Part shown: piece after piece, positions 18,427 to 26,745 of the stretch | How the letters are laid out: every line of letters starts with the position of its first letter | How positions within the stretch are numbered: the stretch's first letter is position 1 | Assembly (NCBI RefSeq): GCF_000526495.1 | Contig: NZ_JAGE01000001.1 | Location: forward strand, 434,001-498,000 | Direction of reading: 5' to 3' | DNA length: 64,000 bases | DNA from: Ruminiclostridium josui JCM 17888 | GTDB taxonomy: Bacteria; Bacillota; Clostridia; Acetivibrionales; DSM-1351 | The notes under the pieces: model-generated | The model's input: only the letters and a program-made list of their open reading frames with translations | What the model was told of the DNA's origin: nothing | The model's database searches: none | Made by a program: the position numbers and the translations under genes

Positions 18427-18764
18427 AAAATCATCCTCGTATATATATTTATATATAATTTAACATTAAATGTAATTAAATACAATATTCAACTAATATA
18501 TTGGCTATTGATAAATTCAATAAAGTTATATGTATTGTATTATTTTGTAATATATTGTATAATTTTATTATCATTTCTTGATTCACATCAAAAATTTGAA
18601 AATTTCTTGATTACACAAAAGACGGGCTTCGGCTCGTTTTTTGTTTGCATGCTATTTCAGGCTTATGCGAACTAACATTTGCGAGTAAACAAATACTGCA
18701 TACTTTTTAAATATGCAGCTAATTTAAGTTGTTTTATATAAATAATCTTAACTAAAATTGGAAT
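18427..18764. other. Intergenic, possible small transcript and terminator
   Basis: No protein gene seen. A strong GC hairpin (ACGGGC-TTCG-GCTCGT, 18619-18640) with TTTTTTG on the plus strand and CTTTTG on the minus strand could terminate both ways; on the minus strand it would end the 18765-19634 gene. Upstream on plus, TTGTAT-N17-TATAAT and the doubled element TTTCTTGATT hint at another short RNA, but the AT content makes chance likely. Confidence 0.4.
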
Positions 18765-19634
18765 TTAGTATTTAGGAACAAAGTAATATTCCATTGGATT
18801 TTTTTCTTTATCTAACTTACTACGGCTACAAACCAATATGTTCTTAAATAGAATTGATCTTTGGTCTCCAAGTATTACATTATGATATGTTAATGGATCA
18901 GCTTCCTTTACACGCGATGTATCGAACAATTGTACATAGATATTTTGACTATTCCCTTTTAAGCAATTATAAGCACAAGTAGGTGACATAGGAAACACCT
19001 TGCAAAAGCACATTTGTGCCACCAATACATTTAATTCCTTACCTGCATTCTTCCTTTTGTCAAAACTTCTTTCGTATACTTTATAGTTTCTTTCTATAAA
19101 TGTTCGTTGAACAGTTGGATATATATATACTGAATAGTTCTCTTTATCCTCTTGTACTAAACTTAGTTGAATATTATCATCATTTGTATTTTCGTTTTCA
19201 TTCCAAGCAAAAAGGGTATTAAAAAAATCGTTTCCTACCAACTTATCAGAAAAACCAAACCCAAGAAATAAATCTCGCTCATTAGTTGCCATTATCATCC
19301 CTGTCCATTTGTTACCATCCCAATTTTGGGGCAAAGGCTGAACCAACATTATCGTATGTATAAAGATTATTTGTTCAAAAATTTGATCTATAAAAAATAG
19401 AGCTATCGAGAAAAGCATTGAATGATACCAAGTTGAAAAAGCAATGACAGACGATGCGATACCGATTATTGTTAATAATCTCAATATCCACTTTACGCTT
19501 TTTTCATTCTTCTCGTTTACTTTTATATGTGGCATTTTGTCTTGTATCACCACATCGAATTTAGAACGAATATAGTGCAACTTAACTTGCATTCTCCGTA
19601 TGTTCCTACGAAATTTATTTAATATACTTTGCAT
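18765..19634 (-). CDS. Membrane-anchored protein of unknown function (accessory)
   Basis: 289 aa. A basic N-terminus (KFRRNIRRMQVKLHYIR) is followed by two close hydrophobic segments (about 50-95), then a soluble C-terminal domain of about 190 residues with scattered Cys and a FLGFGFSDKLVGNDFFNTLF segment. No family recognized. It is divergent from the P-loop ATPase gene across a 305-bp gap. Its place in the prophage cargo region makes an exclusion or defense role possible, but nothing in the sequence proves it. Confidence 0.6.
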   Translation of the reverse strand: MQSILNKFRRNIRRMQVKLHYIRSKFDVVIQDKMPHIKVNEKNEKSVKWILRLLTIIGIASSVIAFSTWYHSMLFSIALFFIDQIFEQIIFIHTIMLVQPLPQNWDGNKWTGMIMATNERDLFLGFGFSDKLVGNDFFNTLFAWNENENTNDDNIQLSLVQEDKENYSVYIYPTVQRTFIERNYKVYERSFDKRKNAGKELNVLVAQMCFCKVFPMSPTCAYNCLKGNSQNIYVQLFDTSRVKEADPLTYHNVILGDQRSILFKNILVCSRSKLDKEKNPMEYYFVPKY

Positions 19635-19939
19635 ATTTATCTCCCCAACAGTTTATTTAGAACAATAAATTCCTATTTAACATTGCACCGAGATTTCAAA
19701 CTGTTATTTACTACTACTTATTTTATAATATAATGCTAAAAAATGGAATATAAATGACTTATATTAGACTATTGCGATCTAATTTTTTGGTAAATATTCT
19801 TAGAATAAATATATAAATTAGAAGGTTTTTACAAAATATAGTAGAATATTAAGAATATTACAAATATTTATTATGGACATATAATGGGATGTTAGAAATA
19901 ATACGTAAATTAGAACTATTGATAATTTAAGGAGTAAAA
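19635..19939. promoter_or_regulatory. Divergent intergenic region (membrane protein / ATPase)
   Basis: A 305-bp, very AT-rich gap between divergent genes that must hold both promoters. Several TATAAT-like stretches occur but none has a clear -35 partner. No gene seen. Confidence 0.35.
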
Positions 19940-21619
19940 ATGGATATATTTAATAAAAGGCCTTTTAAAACTATAAATGCAGATAAGTTTGATTTAGAAG
20001 AAGTAATAAAAATGTTTGTTAATCCATTAGATGCACTAGGTGATCCATTTAGTTTTGAAAGCAGTATCATAAAAGGTGAGATGGGAACTGGCAAGACAAT
20101 GTATTTACGTGCGAATCATGCTATTTATGATTATCAGTTATTGCAATCAATGATAAATGGAGAACCTTTAATCATTCCTATATATATTAAATTGAGTGAT
20201 TTTTCTGATAGCAAAGACCCTCGTACAATATATCAAAATATAATTAAAAAGCTTATTTCAGAACTCTCAAAAATGTATAAGAAATTTGCGGATAAAGAGA
20301 ATTTTGCGAATATACATAAAGGTATAGTAAATTTGCCAAGTACCTACTTTAATTATGGTGTTCTATCAAAAATTGAAGAAAAAGTTCGGAAGTTAGATGT
20401 TGAGCAGTATAAGGAGAAAATATTAAAACAGTTGGATACTAAATGTGGATTGGAGCATCAGCTTATTAAAGCATCTGCTTCTTACCATAATGAAAAATTA
20501 GTTGAAATTACTGAACGCAAAGATGTTAGTTTTGCTGATCTGGAAAAAGCATACGAATGGATTTTAAGAGAAGGGACAGATAGGATATTATTTCTGTTTG
20601 ATGAAGCTGGTTCTTTGTCTACAAAGTTTTTTAATGAAGAGGGGGATTCGTACTTTGAAATTTTAATGAACCAACTTAGAACTTTAAAAGAATCCGAAAT
20701 TAAAATTGCTGTTTACCCTCATACTGCTTCTGATAAGTTGAAAAATGTTAAGTTTGGACAACCTATAGTTCTAAAAGAAAACATATATAATATTGATGGT
20801 TACAAAAAGTTTAGAAATAAAGTAATAGAATTAGTAGACCGATATTTGGAGAATTATTCCATAAATTGTAAGTTACATGCAAACAACATTTTTGAAATGC
20901 ATGAATCGAATGAGTTTGGTGATTCTATTGAACAATTAATCTTTGGATCCAATGGCGTTATGAGATACTTTGTTTATTATGCAGATATAGCTATGAAAAT
21001 ATGTGACTCAAAAAATAAAAGTAAAATTGATAAACAAGATGCTATAGCTGCTTTAACAGAAGCAGGTAATGAAACGAAAGGACGTTATGGCGATAGGGAT
21101 CAAGAATTTTTAGACAATATTGAAAAAAGACTTCGTGCAAATAAAGGAACATTTAAATTTAGATATCTGTATAAATCTCTTCAGCTACAAAAATTCATTG
21201 ATAAAAATAATAATCAGAGCATAATAAGAACTGTCGACTCATCTTCTAAAAAAAAGGGTACAGTATATTCTCTCGATTATGCATATTGTGTTTCACAAAA
21301 TATAGCTACACATTACGAAAAGAATTCTCAAAAGATTGATCGAGAAAGAAGCTATTTAACTGGTGAGTGGATTTCAAGACTTGTTACAATAAAGGATAAT
21401 AAAGATGATATTTTCGAGGCCGACGTAATATTAATAGGCACTATAAACTTTTTGCTTGAAGATAAAACATATGTTATATGTGAAAACGGTGAAAAATATC
21501 TATTATTAAAAGATAATATATTAAATATTGAAAAGGGATTAAAAATCGGTAAACAAATTGAATTTACTCCCCTTGAAATAGATGGCGTAAAATACTGTAG
21601 CCACGCAAAAATTTTGTAA
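19940..21619 (+). CDS. P-loop ATPase with C-terminal cold-shock-like domain (candidate defense protein)
   Basis: 559 aa. Walker A GEMGTGKT at residues 46-53 and Walker B ILFLFDEAG near 217-225, with YPHT where sensor residues are expected, place it with ORC/STAND-like AAA ATPases. The last ~65 residues (GTINFLLEDKTYVICENG ... LKIGKQIEFTP) follow the beta-strand pattern of a cold-shock OB fold, suggesting nucleic-acid contact. GGAG precedes the ATG. It has no viral structural role that I recognize; with the nearby TIR gene it looks like anti-phage cargo. Low GC matches the island. Confidence 0.65.
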   Translation: MDIFNKRPFKTINADKFDLEEVIKMFVNPLDALGDPFSFESSIIKGEMGTGKTMYLRANHAIYDYQLLQSMINGEPLIIPIYIKLSDFSDSKDPRTIYQNIIKKLISELSKMYKKFADKENFANIHKGIVNLPSTYFNYGVLSKIEEKVRKLDVEQYKEKILKQLDTKCGLEHQLIKASASYHNEKLVEITERKDVSFADLEKAYEWILREGTDRILFLFDEAGSLSTKFFNEEGDSYFEILMNQLRTLKESEIKIAVYPHTASDKLKNVKFGQPIVLKENIYNIDGYKKFRNKVIELVDRYLENYSINCKLHANNIFEMHESNEFGDSIEQLIFGSNGVMRYFVYYADIAMKICDSKNKSKIDKQDAIAALTEAGNETKGRYGDRDQEFLDNIEKRLRANKGTFKFRYLYKSLQLQKFIDKNNNQSIIRTVDSSSKKKGTVYSLDYAYCVSQNIATHYEKNSQKIDRERSYLTGEWISRLVTIKDNKDDIFEADVILIGTINFLLEDKTYVICENGEKYLLLKDNILNIEKGLKIGKQIEFTPLEIDGVKYCSHAKIL

Positions 21620-22066
21620 TTTGATAAACAAATATATCTTTTGAACCATTTCAGGGAAAAATGGCAAATAAGAACGGATGCATAATATAAAGAATTGATT
21701 TAGGGGTTACACTACAAGAAATCTCGTATTTTTATGTAGAATAGGAATTGTCGAAATTTGCATAACGTGTAATTATCTTGGTCAATGAGAAAGCAATGTA
21801 TTTATTTTGAGTAATCGATTACTTGATCTCATATTTCAGAAAGACCCAGCTATAAAAAGCCTAGGGGTTAAATAAGCTTTTTAAGGGGTTAAATAAGCTT
21901 TTTAAATTGTGCAATGAGCATTACCTGAAAGTTACCAACTGTGAACCGGAGTACCGTTTATTTATATTTTGAAACGTGGGATGTGTGGCTCTATGTGCTT
22001 ATTTTGGATTATATCAGTTATTATAGATTAATTATTTCAATAAAAAAATATAGGGGGAATAAAACT
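21620..22066. other. Intergenic with tandem repeat
   Basis: 447 bp without a supported gene. It holds the 21-bp tandem repeat at 21863-21904, and a GGGGTTA copy of part of that unit near 21702. The real TIR start is at 22067. Confidence 0.4.
21863..21904. repeat. Tandem 21-bp direct repeat
   Basis: The unit begins AGGGGTTAAATAAGC and is repeated exactly twice head to tail upstream of the TIR gene. Each unit contains AAGCTTTTTA. Could be regulator half-sites or a slippage duplication. Confidence 0.8.
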
Positions 22067-22780
22067 ATGTCAAGATGTACAGCACCAGTTAACGGTCATC
22101 GCACAGCAAGTGGAAGGGCAAACTGCCCAGTATGTGGAGGGGGAGGTCGTTATGGAGGTTACAACCCTTATCCATCATATTCTGGACCGTATTCTTCATC
22201 ATCACCGTATTCTTCATCATCAAACATTTCTACAAGTCGTAGTAGTTATGGCGGACAAACTAAGACTAAAGCACGTTGGTCTTCAGTTGGTTCTACTATT
22301 TTATATACTCCTGCGGAAATTCGAACACTTACCCCTGTGCGTGAAAATGTTGAGAAGCGTTCGAAATTACCAGATTTACGAGATGTTTTTCTTTGTCACG
22401 CTTGGGATGACCGTAAAGGCGCAGCTAAAGAATTACACGATTTACTTGAATCAAAAGGTGTAACTATTTGGTTTAGTGAAAAGGATGTTCCTTTAGGTTC
22501 ATCTTTACTTCGTGAAATTGATAAAGGGTTGGCAAAATCTCGTGTCGGTATTGTATTGGTTACACCTTCGTTTCTTAAACGTATTGAGGGAGAAGGAATA
22601 GCAGATAAAGAACTTTCAGCTTTGCTAGCTCGTGATTTGCTTATCCCTATTGTACATAATACGACTTTTGAGAATTTACGTGAAGTTAGTCCGTTACTTG
22701 GCTCGCGAAGTGGCTTAAGTACTATTGAAGAATCAATGGTAGATGTTGCGGCTAAAATAGCGGAATTGGTTACTACATAA
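22067..22780 (+). CDS. TIR-domain protein with N-terminal Cys/His motif
   Basis: 237 aa. ATG 22067 follows TAGGGGGAATAA; a longer in-frame extension to 21941 has no family features. The N-terminus has CTAPVNGHRTASG...CPVCGG, a short conserved Cys/His motif seen at the start of many bacterial TIR proteins. A Ser/Tyr-rich linker follows. The TIR domain (about 100-235) has DVFLCHAWDD, GVTIWFSEKDVPLG, and the catalytic-region Glu in IADKELSALLARD. Bacterial TIRs usually cleave NAD+ or make signals in anti-phage defense. No Thoeris ThsA-like partner is adjacent. Confidence 0.82.
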   Translation: MSRCTAPVNGHRTASGRANCPVCGGGGRYGGYNPYPSYSGPYSSSSPYSSSSNISTSRSSYGGQTKTKARWSSVGSTILYTPAEIRTLTPVRENVEKRSKLPDLRDVFLCHAWDDRKGAAKELHDLLESKGVTIWFSEKDVPLGSSLLREIDKGLAKSRVGIVLVTPSFLKRIEGEGIADKELSALLARDLLIPIVHNTTFENLREVSPLLGSRSGLSTIEESMVDVAAKIAELVTT

Positions 22781-22802
22781 ACGATATAAAAAATCAAACT
22801 CT

Positions 22803-22990
22803 ATGGATGAATAGCACTGCCGATAACGAGCGGTTTGGCATAACGGCTGCACTAACCCTGCAGAAAAGGTAGTTTGAAATTGAGAGTTTATAGCTCGCTT
22901 GAAAGGAAGTGCCGCCGGACGTTGTAGGCAATGGACAAGTTTAGTAAAAGCAAACTCAGCAGTTCGAACTATTTTATGAACTGCCAATGA
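22803..22990. other. GC-richer structured segment after the TIR gene
   Basis: This non-coding stretch is visibly less AT-rich than its surroundings. GCATAAC...GGCTGCACT near 22840 can pair imperfectly with AGTGCCGCC...GTTGTAGGC near 22910-22930, resembling the outer boxes of an integron attC site (RYYYAAC ... GTTRRRY). One mismatch and unequal spacers make it a weak match. Confidence 0.3.
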
Positions 22991-23026
22991 TGTTTATAAT
23001 CACAAAACTAAATATGTTTTGATATT

Positions 23027-23063
23027 AGTTGAACTGCCCTCAAATACTGAGGGCAGTTCAACT
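23027..23063. repeat. 16-bp perfect inverted repeat beside the methylase stop
   Basis: Arms 23027-23042 and 23048-23063 (AGTTGAACTGCCCTCA and complement) flank a 5-nt loop, ending 3 bp from the stop of the 23066-23821 gene. There is no T run on the minus side; the plus side is AATTAATAATT. Very stable RNA hairpin. Confidence 0.85.
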
Positions 23064-23065
23064 AA

Positions 23066-23821
23066 TTAATAATTCCTAATTATAACTTCCCCATACCGCC
23101 TATCTCCATCTGAATACCTTGAAGTAAGGTTGTGGTTCCTTTCAACACCTTCTATTATAAAGTCCTTGTATAGCTCCCGGACAAATCCACAATCATTATA
23201 TGATAATATGAACTTGCCTTTCAGGTTCTTAAGTACTTTACAGAGTCGCTCATGATCCTCCTGGGCAAACTGTGCCTGATAATACTTTTCGGTGCCGTAG
23301 TAAGGCGGGTCCAAGTAAAAAAGAGCTGAAGGCTTATCATAAACCTTTATCAATGATTCGAAGTCCTTGTTTTCGACAACTACCCTAGACAGTCGTTCCT
23401 GAATCCGGTTTAAATACTCTACAGACGTTGAAGTATCTCTTTTTATACATCCATAGGAGCTCACGTTACAACCATAGCTCGTTTTTATAAGCATAAAAAA
23501 TCTTGCTGCCCTTTGTATATCCGTCATGCCTCTGATATTATACTGGGCCTTGAAATCCTCAAAGAGCTCCCTGGAATTAAGCATACAGGAAAGCTCCCGC
23601 TGCAGCTCCTGACAGTGGTATTTAATACACCGATATAAATTAACCAGGTCACTGTTGTAGTCATTATATACTTCCATTTCAGCATGCTTGTCGCTGTAGA
23701 ATAACACCCAGGCAGCTCCTCCGAACACCTCTATATACCTATCAAAATTATCCGGAAACCGTTTTACAATCTCCTTCCTTAAAAGTTTCTTACCGCCTAT
23801 CCATCCAATAAAACTATTCAT
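23066..23821 (-). CDS. D12-class DNA adenine N6-methyltransferase (Dam-like), copy 1
   Basis: 251 aa. SAM-binding motif FIGWIGGKKLLRKEI at the start, VFGGAAWVLF, and catalytic DPPY in LFYLDPPYYGTEKYY identify a D12-class (Dam/DpnM-type) enzyme. ATG 23821 follows GGAGGG; the TTG at 23839 lies inside that site. It is the most downstream gene of the late block, after the endolysin. It is only distantly similar to the second Dam-type enzyme at 51588-52400. Probably protects phage DNA from host restriction. Confidence 0.9.
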   Translation of the reverse strand: MNSFIGWIGGKKLLRKEIVKRFPDNFDRYIEVFGGAAWVLFYSDKHAEMEVYNDYNSDLVNLYRCIKYHCQELQRELSCMLNSRELFEDFKAQYNIRGMTDIQRAARFFMLIKTSYGCNVSSYGCIKRDTSTSVEYLNRIQERLSRVVVENKDFESLIKVYDKPSALFYLDPPYYGTEKYYQAQFAQEDHERLCKVLKNLKGKFILSYNDCGFVRELYKDFIIEGVERNHNLTSRYSDGDRRYGEVIIRNY

Positions 23822-23901
23822 AAAATAAAATCCCTCCAAAGTTATTGTTAGGGATGCCGTGGAAATTTATCGTAGTACTATAGTTGTTAACACCCTATTA
23901 T

Positions 23902-23933
23902 AAAAAGTCACCCCCAGGAGTTAACCCTGAAGG
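23902..23933 (-). terminator. Terminator after the lysis genes
   Basis: Stem CCTTCAGG/CCTGGGGG (two G-U pairs) followed on the minus strand by GACTTTTTATAA. It lies between the 23943 gene and the methylase. Confidence 0.55.
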
Positions 23934-23942
23934 TTTAATGAA

Positions 23943-24269
23943 TTAATGCCCTGTACCATTTACTTTGCCATCATCCAAGCTGTCTTTTATCAGGTCAAAC
24001 CATTCCTGAAGCTTTCGCTCAAGTAGACTTCTAGGTATAAAAAATCTAAGCCAAGTCGGGATCATACTGTATAATTGAGATAACACAAAACCAAACCGTT
24101 CTTGCCCCATTTTTGTACCTGTGATGGCTTTTTCAGCTTGAAGAATTAAATTATATGCTAATTCCCTTAATTTTATCCAACGGCGTTTTACAGCCAAATA
24201 GACTATGTATTCAACTAGACAAATGCCAACCACAATAATAAACCAATTGTTTAATAGAAACTCTCGCAT
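23943..24269 (-). CDS. Holin-like one-helix membrane protein (phage)
   Basis: 108 aa. A single N-terminal membrane helix (NWFIIVVGICLVEYIVYLAV) is followed by a basic patch and an amphipathic soluble tail with AEKAITGTKMGQERFGFVLS and WLRFFIPRSLLERKLQEWFD, a pattern seen in LLH-type clostridial phage holins. Its ATG overlaps the stop of the endolysin gene, so the two are coupled. Confidence 0.65.
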   Translation of the reverse strand: MREFLLNNWFIIVVGICLVEYIVYLAVKRRWIKLRELAYNLILQAEKAITGTKMGQERFGFVLSQLYSMIPTWLRFFIPRSLLERKLQEWFDLIKDSLDDGKVNGTGH

Positions 24270-24964
24270 TATGCCATCCCTCCCAATCTTTTTACTATGT
24301 TCATCACAAAGGCCGCAAAGTACTTCTCTGATTTAAGTTTTGGTGTCCACTCTTCAGGCTTAGTTTGGGTAGCCTTTATAACTTCTTCAGCAGTATTAAA
24401 ATTGTTTCCCAAGATATCCTGACAACACATCAATACTTCCATTGCTTTTGCCTTTGTTATAGGGCCAGCAATGCCGTCTGCTTTTAGTCCTGTCATGCTC
24501 TGAAATGTTTTTATATTCATTCCTATATTCACTCCTCTCAATACACTGTTTCTGATTGCTTCCTTTTGGGACAGACTTATACCGTTATGTTCAATCAACT
24601 GCACATGCCATGGCTCATAGCTCATCGGCTTAACAAGTCCATATTTCTTCAGTTCATCGTTTCCAAGTGACTTGAACCAGCTGTCTCCTATATCCATTGC
24701 AATGCAGTAACAATGATTACTTTTACCATAAGCTGCAGCAAGGCACTCTCCGTTTTTACTGTACACAGAGCCGTCAGCCCGCTGTTTGCTCCCTGGATTG
24801 TCAGCAAGTACCTGCCTTGCTATAATCTTTTGCTTCTCCACACTCCTGAATCCTGATGTACAGAGACAATCCCTGCCTTTTGCTACACACAGCGTGTTGA
24901 CTGCTACAATTAATTTTGGATAAACCGAGGTTTCATCAAGATACTTAAATTTTACTTGGGGCAT
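24269..24964 (-). CDS. Endolysin: M15 peptidase with peptidoglycan-binding domain
   Basis: 231 aa. The N-terminal two thirds is a VanY/M15 zinc DD-peptidase: TSGFRSVEKQ, then KSNHCYCIAMDIGDSW (His and Asp metal ligands, SxH...D) and EPWHVQL (Glu and third His). The C-terminal third (MNIKTFQSMTGLKADGIAGPITKAKAM) is a peptidoglycan-binding repeat. ATG 24964 is favoured, with AAAGGAG 9 nt upstream. It sits between two holin-like genes, forming the lysis cassette. Confidence 0.88.
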   Translation of the reverse strand: MPQVKFKYLDETSVYPKLIVAVNTLCVAKGRDCLCTSGFRSVEKQKIIARQVLADNPGSKQRADGSVYSKNGECLAAAYGKSNHCYCIAMDIGDSWFKSLGNDELKKYGLVKPMSYEPWHVQLIEHNGISLSQKEAIRNSVLRGVNIGMNIKTFQSMTGLKADGIAGPITKAKAMEVLMCCQDILGNNFNTAEEVIKATQTKPEEWTPKLKSEKYFAAFVMNIVKRLGGMA

Positions 24965-25310
24965 AGTTCTCATCTCCTTTAACGATCTGTCTTTTAGTCT
25001 TCACTGGTAATTCTTTTAATTCATCTACAAGCTTTGTAACTGTTCCGTTACCCCCTAGCTTGTGGTACGCATCATACATTGCTAAAACGCTTTCCAGACC
25101 GTGTATAGAGATATGTCCACGGTCAATATACATGTCATAGCACCTTATTATTTCACTTCTTAAAAGTGATTGTGTACCTTCTTTAAGAGCCTTTTGATCA
25201 CATGATTGCCTATGTATACGTTTTGACAATATTTTATACGCCGCTCCCAACCCTCCCGATGCAATTCCAAACAGCACTTGCATCCAATATTTGATAATAA
25301 AATCTTTCAT
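24945..25310 (-). CDS. Phage holin-like / lysis-accessory membrane protein
   Basis: 121 aa. One N-terminal membrane helix (YWMQVLFGIASGGLGAAYKIL) is followed by a charged domain with LLRSEIIRCYDMYIDRGHISIHGLESVLAMYDAYHKLGGNGTV, the signature of a common Firmicute phage protein beside endolysins. AGGAGG-type site upstream. It overlaps the endolysin start by about 20 nt. Confidence 0.75.
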   Translation of the reverse strand: MKDFIIKYWMQVLFGIASGGLGAAYKILSKRIHRQSCDQKALKEGTQSLLRSEIIRCYDMYIDRGHISIHGLESVLAMYDAYHKLGGNGTVTKLVDELKELPVKTKRQIVKGDENYAPSKI

Positions 25311-25343
25311 TTTATGTCCTCCTTAAAGATGTTTTGAGTAAAG

Positions 25344-25373
25344 TAAAAGGACTACCCATTTCTGAGTAATCCT
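25344..25373 (-). terminator. Terminator upstream of the lysis cassette
   Basis: Stem AGGATTACTC/GGGTAGTCCT (two G-U pairs) followed by TTTTACTTT on the minus strand, between the 25522-26226 gene and the holin gene. Lysis genes downstream would need read-through or their own promoter. Confidence 0.65.
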
Positions 25374-25521
25374 CTTTGTACATATTAACATGCTAATACA
25401 TCCATATAAATTTGGTTCAAGGTAACAAAAAAATGATAACTTTACATTTAAATTTTTATAGCAGTTCGCCTAATTCTATCTAATATTTCTCAATCGTATT
25501 AACTAAGAATACAAAAAGGCC

Positions 25522-26226
25522 TTATAGTTCAGCGTGATTCTTTTCATTAATAACTCTCAACCCCTTTACCATATCTATTAACGAACAAATATAGTGTGCT
25601 GTTAATAAAGGTATATTAGCTGTTTCAAAATTATTAATTAATATATAATATTCCGGCGAGCTTTCTATTAGGTGTAGTAGATCCCGTATTTCCACATCTA
25701 TTTGATTGTTATAGTGTGATATTATTTTATTACTTCCTTCGTTAGCATAATATATAATCTTATCAAACAATTCTTTTCTCTTGATTGTATAGGTAATATC
25801 ACTTACTGAAATTTCAACGTCTGATTCCCAAAAGCCCTCTTTAGTTATGATTTTACCTATTTCACCATTTTTCATACTTAAAATATTAATTCTTCCATTA
25901 GGCTTGCTTATATTACCCTTTGCTAATAACCTTTCTAATAGTCCTTCCATATTCTCACAGTACATTTCCATATACTGTATTGCTATATCTTTAACTTTAC
26001 TTTCTTGTCTTCTATATCTTTCTGAAGCCAAAAAATCTATAAAATATATTGTAACCAGAACACCTAAAAATTCAGCTAAATAATTATCAGCATTGCTACT
26101 ATGTATCCTCCATATAACAAGTGGTATAGATATAAACAAAATAAGTATTGAGGTAACCAGTCCTAGGCTTTTTATATGCACAAAAAACCTTTTTGCTATT
26201 TTTCCGAATATCTTTACAAGATTCAT
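25522..26226 (-). CDS. Two-helix membrane protein, unknown (possible superinfection exclusion)
   Basis: 234 aa. Two N-terminal membrane helices (LVTSILILFISIPLVIW and FLGVLVTIYFIDFLAS) are followed by a soluble, Glu/Ile-rich domain of about 160 residues with helices around MEMYCENMEGLLERLL. No family recognized. It is placed between tail fibre genes and the lysis cassette, a usual place for phage cargo. GGAGG precedes the ATG. Confidence 0.6.
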   Translation of the reverse strand: MNLVKIFGKIAKRFFVHIKSLGLVTSILILFISIPLVIWRIHSSNADNYLAEFLGVLVTIYFIDFLASERYRRQESKVKDIAIQYMEMYCENMEGLLERLLAKGNISKPNGRINILSMKNGEIGKIITKEGFWESDVEISVSDITYTIKRKELFDKIIYYANEGSNKIISHYNNQIDVEIRDLLHLIESSPEYYILINNFETANIPLLTAHYICSLIDMVKGLRVINEKNHAEL

Positions 26227-26320
26227 TTCTCCTCCATTGACCTCCTACCTAGAGAACGTATATATATTCTATCTCCCTATTTTAACATTAATTTCCATGT
26301 AGTTGAAGAGTTTTACATAT

Positions 26321-26437
26321 TTATCCTATAATCTTCGCCTTCTGTCCTTCAGTTATCCATCCTTTACTTACTGCAATATCCAGCTGCTTTTCAGTTAGTT
26401 CATTTTCCTTATATAAGTACCTCAACCTTTCAAACAT
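26321..26437 (-). CDS. xkdX: XkdX family small phage protein
   Basis: 38 aa (MFERLRYLYKENELTEKQL...GWITEGQK). XkdX proteins follow tail fibre genes in PBSX-like and many clostridial phages; function unknown. GGAGGGATAAAGT precedes the ATG. Confidence 0.8.
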   Translation of the reverse strand: MFERLRYLYKENELTEKQLDIAVSKGWITEGQKAKIIG

Positions 26438-26440
26438 ACT

Positions 26441-26734
26441 TTATCCCTCCTGTAAATTTGATGTGATGAGAGTGTCAATTTGTGCCTGCATATTAAGATT
26501 ATCCAAGATTAATGTATCAACCATTTTCTGTAGCTTTTCAATTTCTGTTTTCTCTGCAATAAGTTTTACTCCATCTCTATAGAAATAACCGTCTTGATAT
26601 GTATCACCAATTCCAACCGGTGTATTCCCGCACATAATTGCACCAATGCTGTAAGCAAAAGATTGATCAGCTATTATTATATTTTCTACAGTTATTCCAT
26701 CCTGTGCTAGTATCGCACATCTTAAATTTTCCAT
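26441..26734 (-). CDS. Tail-fibre-associated small protein
   Basis: 97 aa. The N-terminal half is beta-rich with VGIGDTYQDGYFYRDG, and the C-terminus is a short coiled coil (EIEKLQKMVDTLILDNLNMQAQIDTL). ATG 26734 follows GAGGAGGG. It overlaps nothing essential and sits between the glycine-rich fibre and XkdX. The pattern resembles short fibre accessory proteins; specific role unknown. Confidence 0.6.
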   Translation of the reverse strand: MENLRCAILAQDGITVENIIIADQSFAYSIGAIMCGNTPVGIGDTYQDGYFYRDGVKLIAEKTEIEKLQKMVDTLILDNLNMQAQIDTLITSNLQEG

Positions 26735-26745
26735 GATACCCTCCT

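Noticed and set aside
21941-22066. Longer start for the TIR protein at 21941
   Set aside because: The extra 42 residues are unlike the family, while ATG 22067 has a strong ribosome site and begins with the conserved Cys/His leader.
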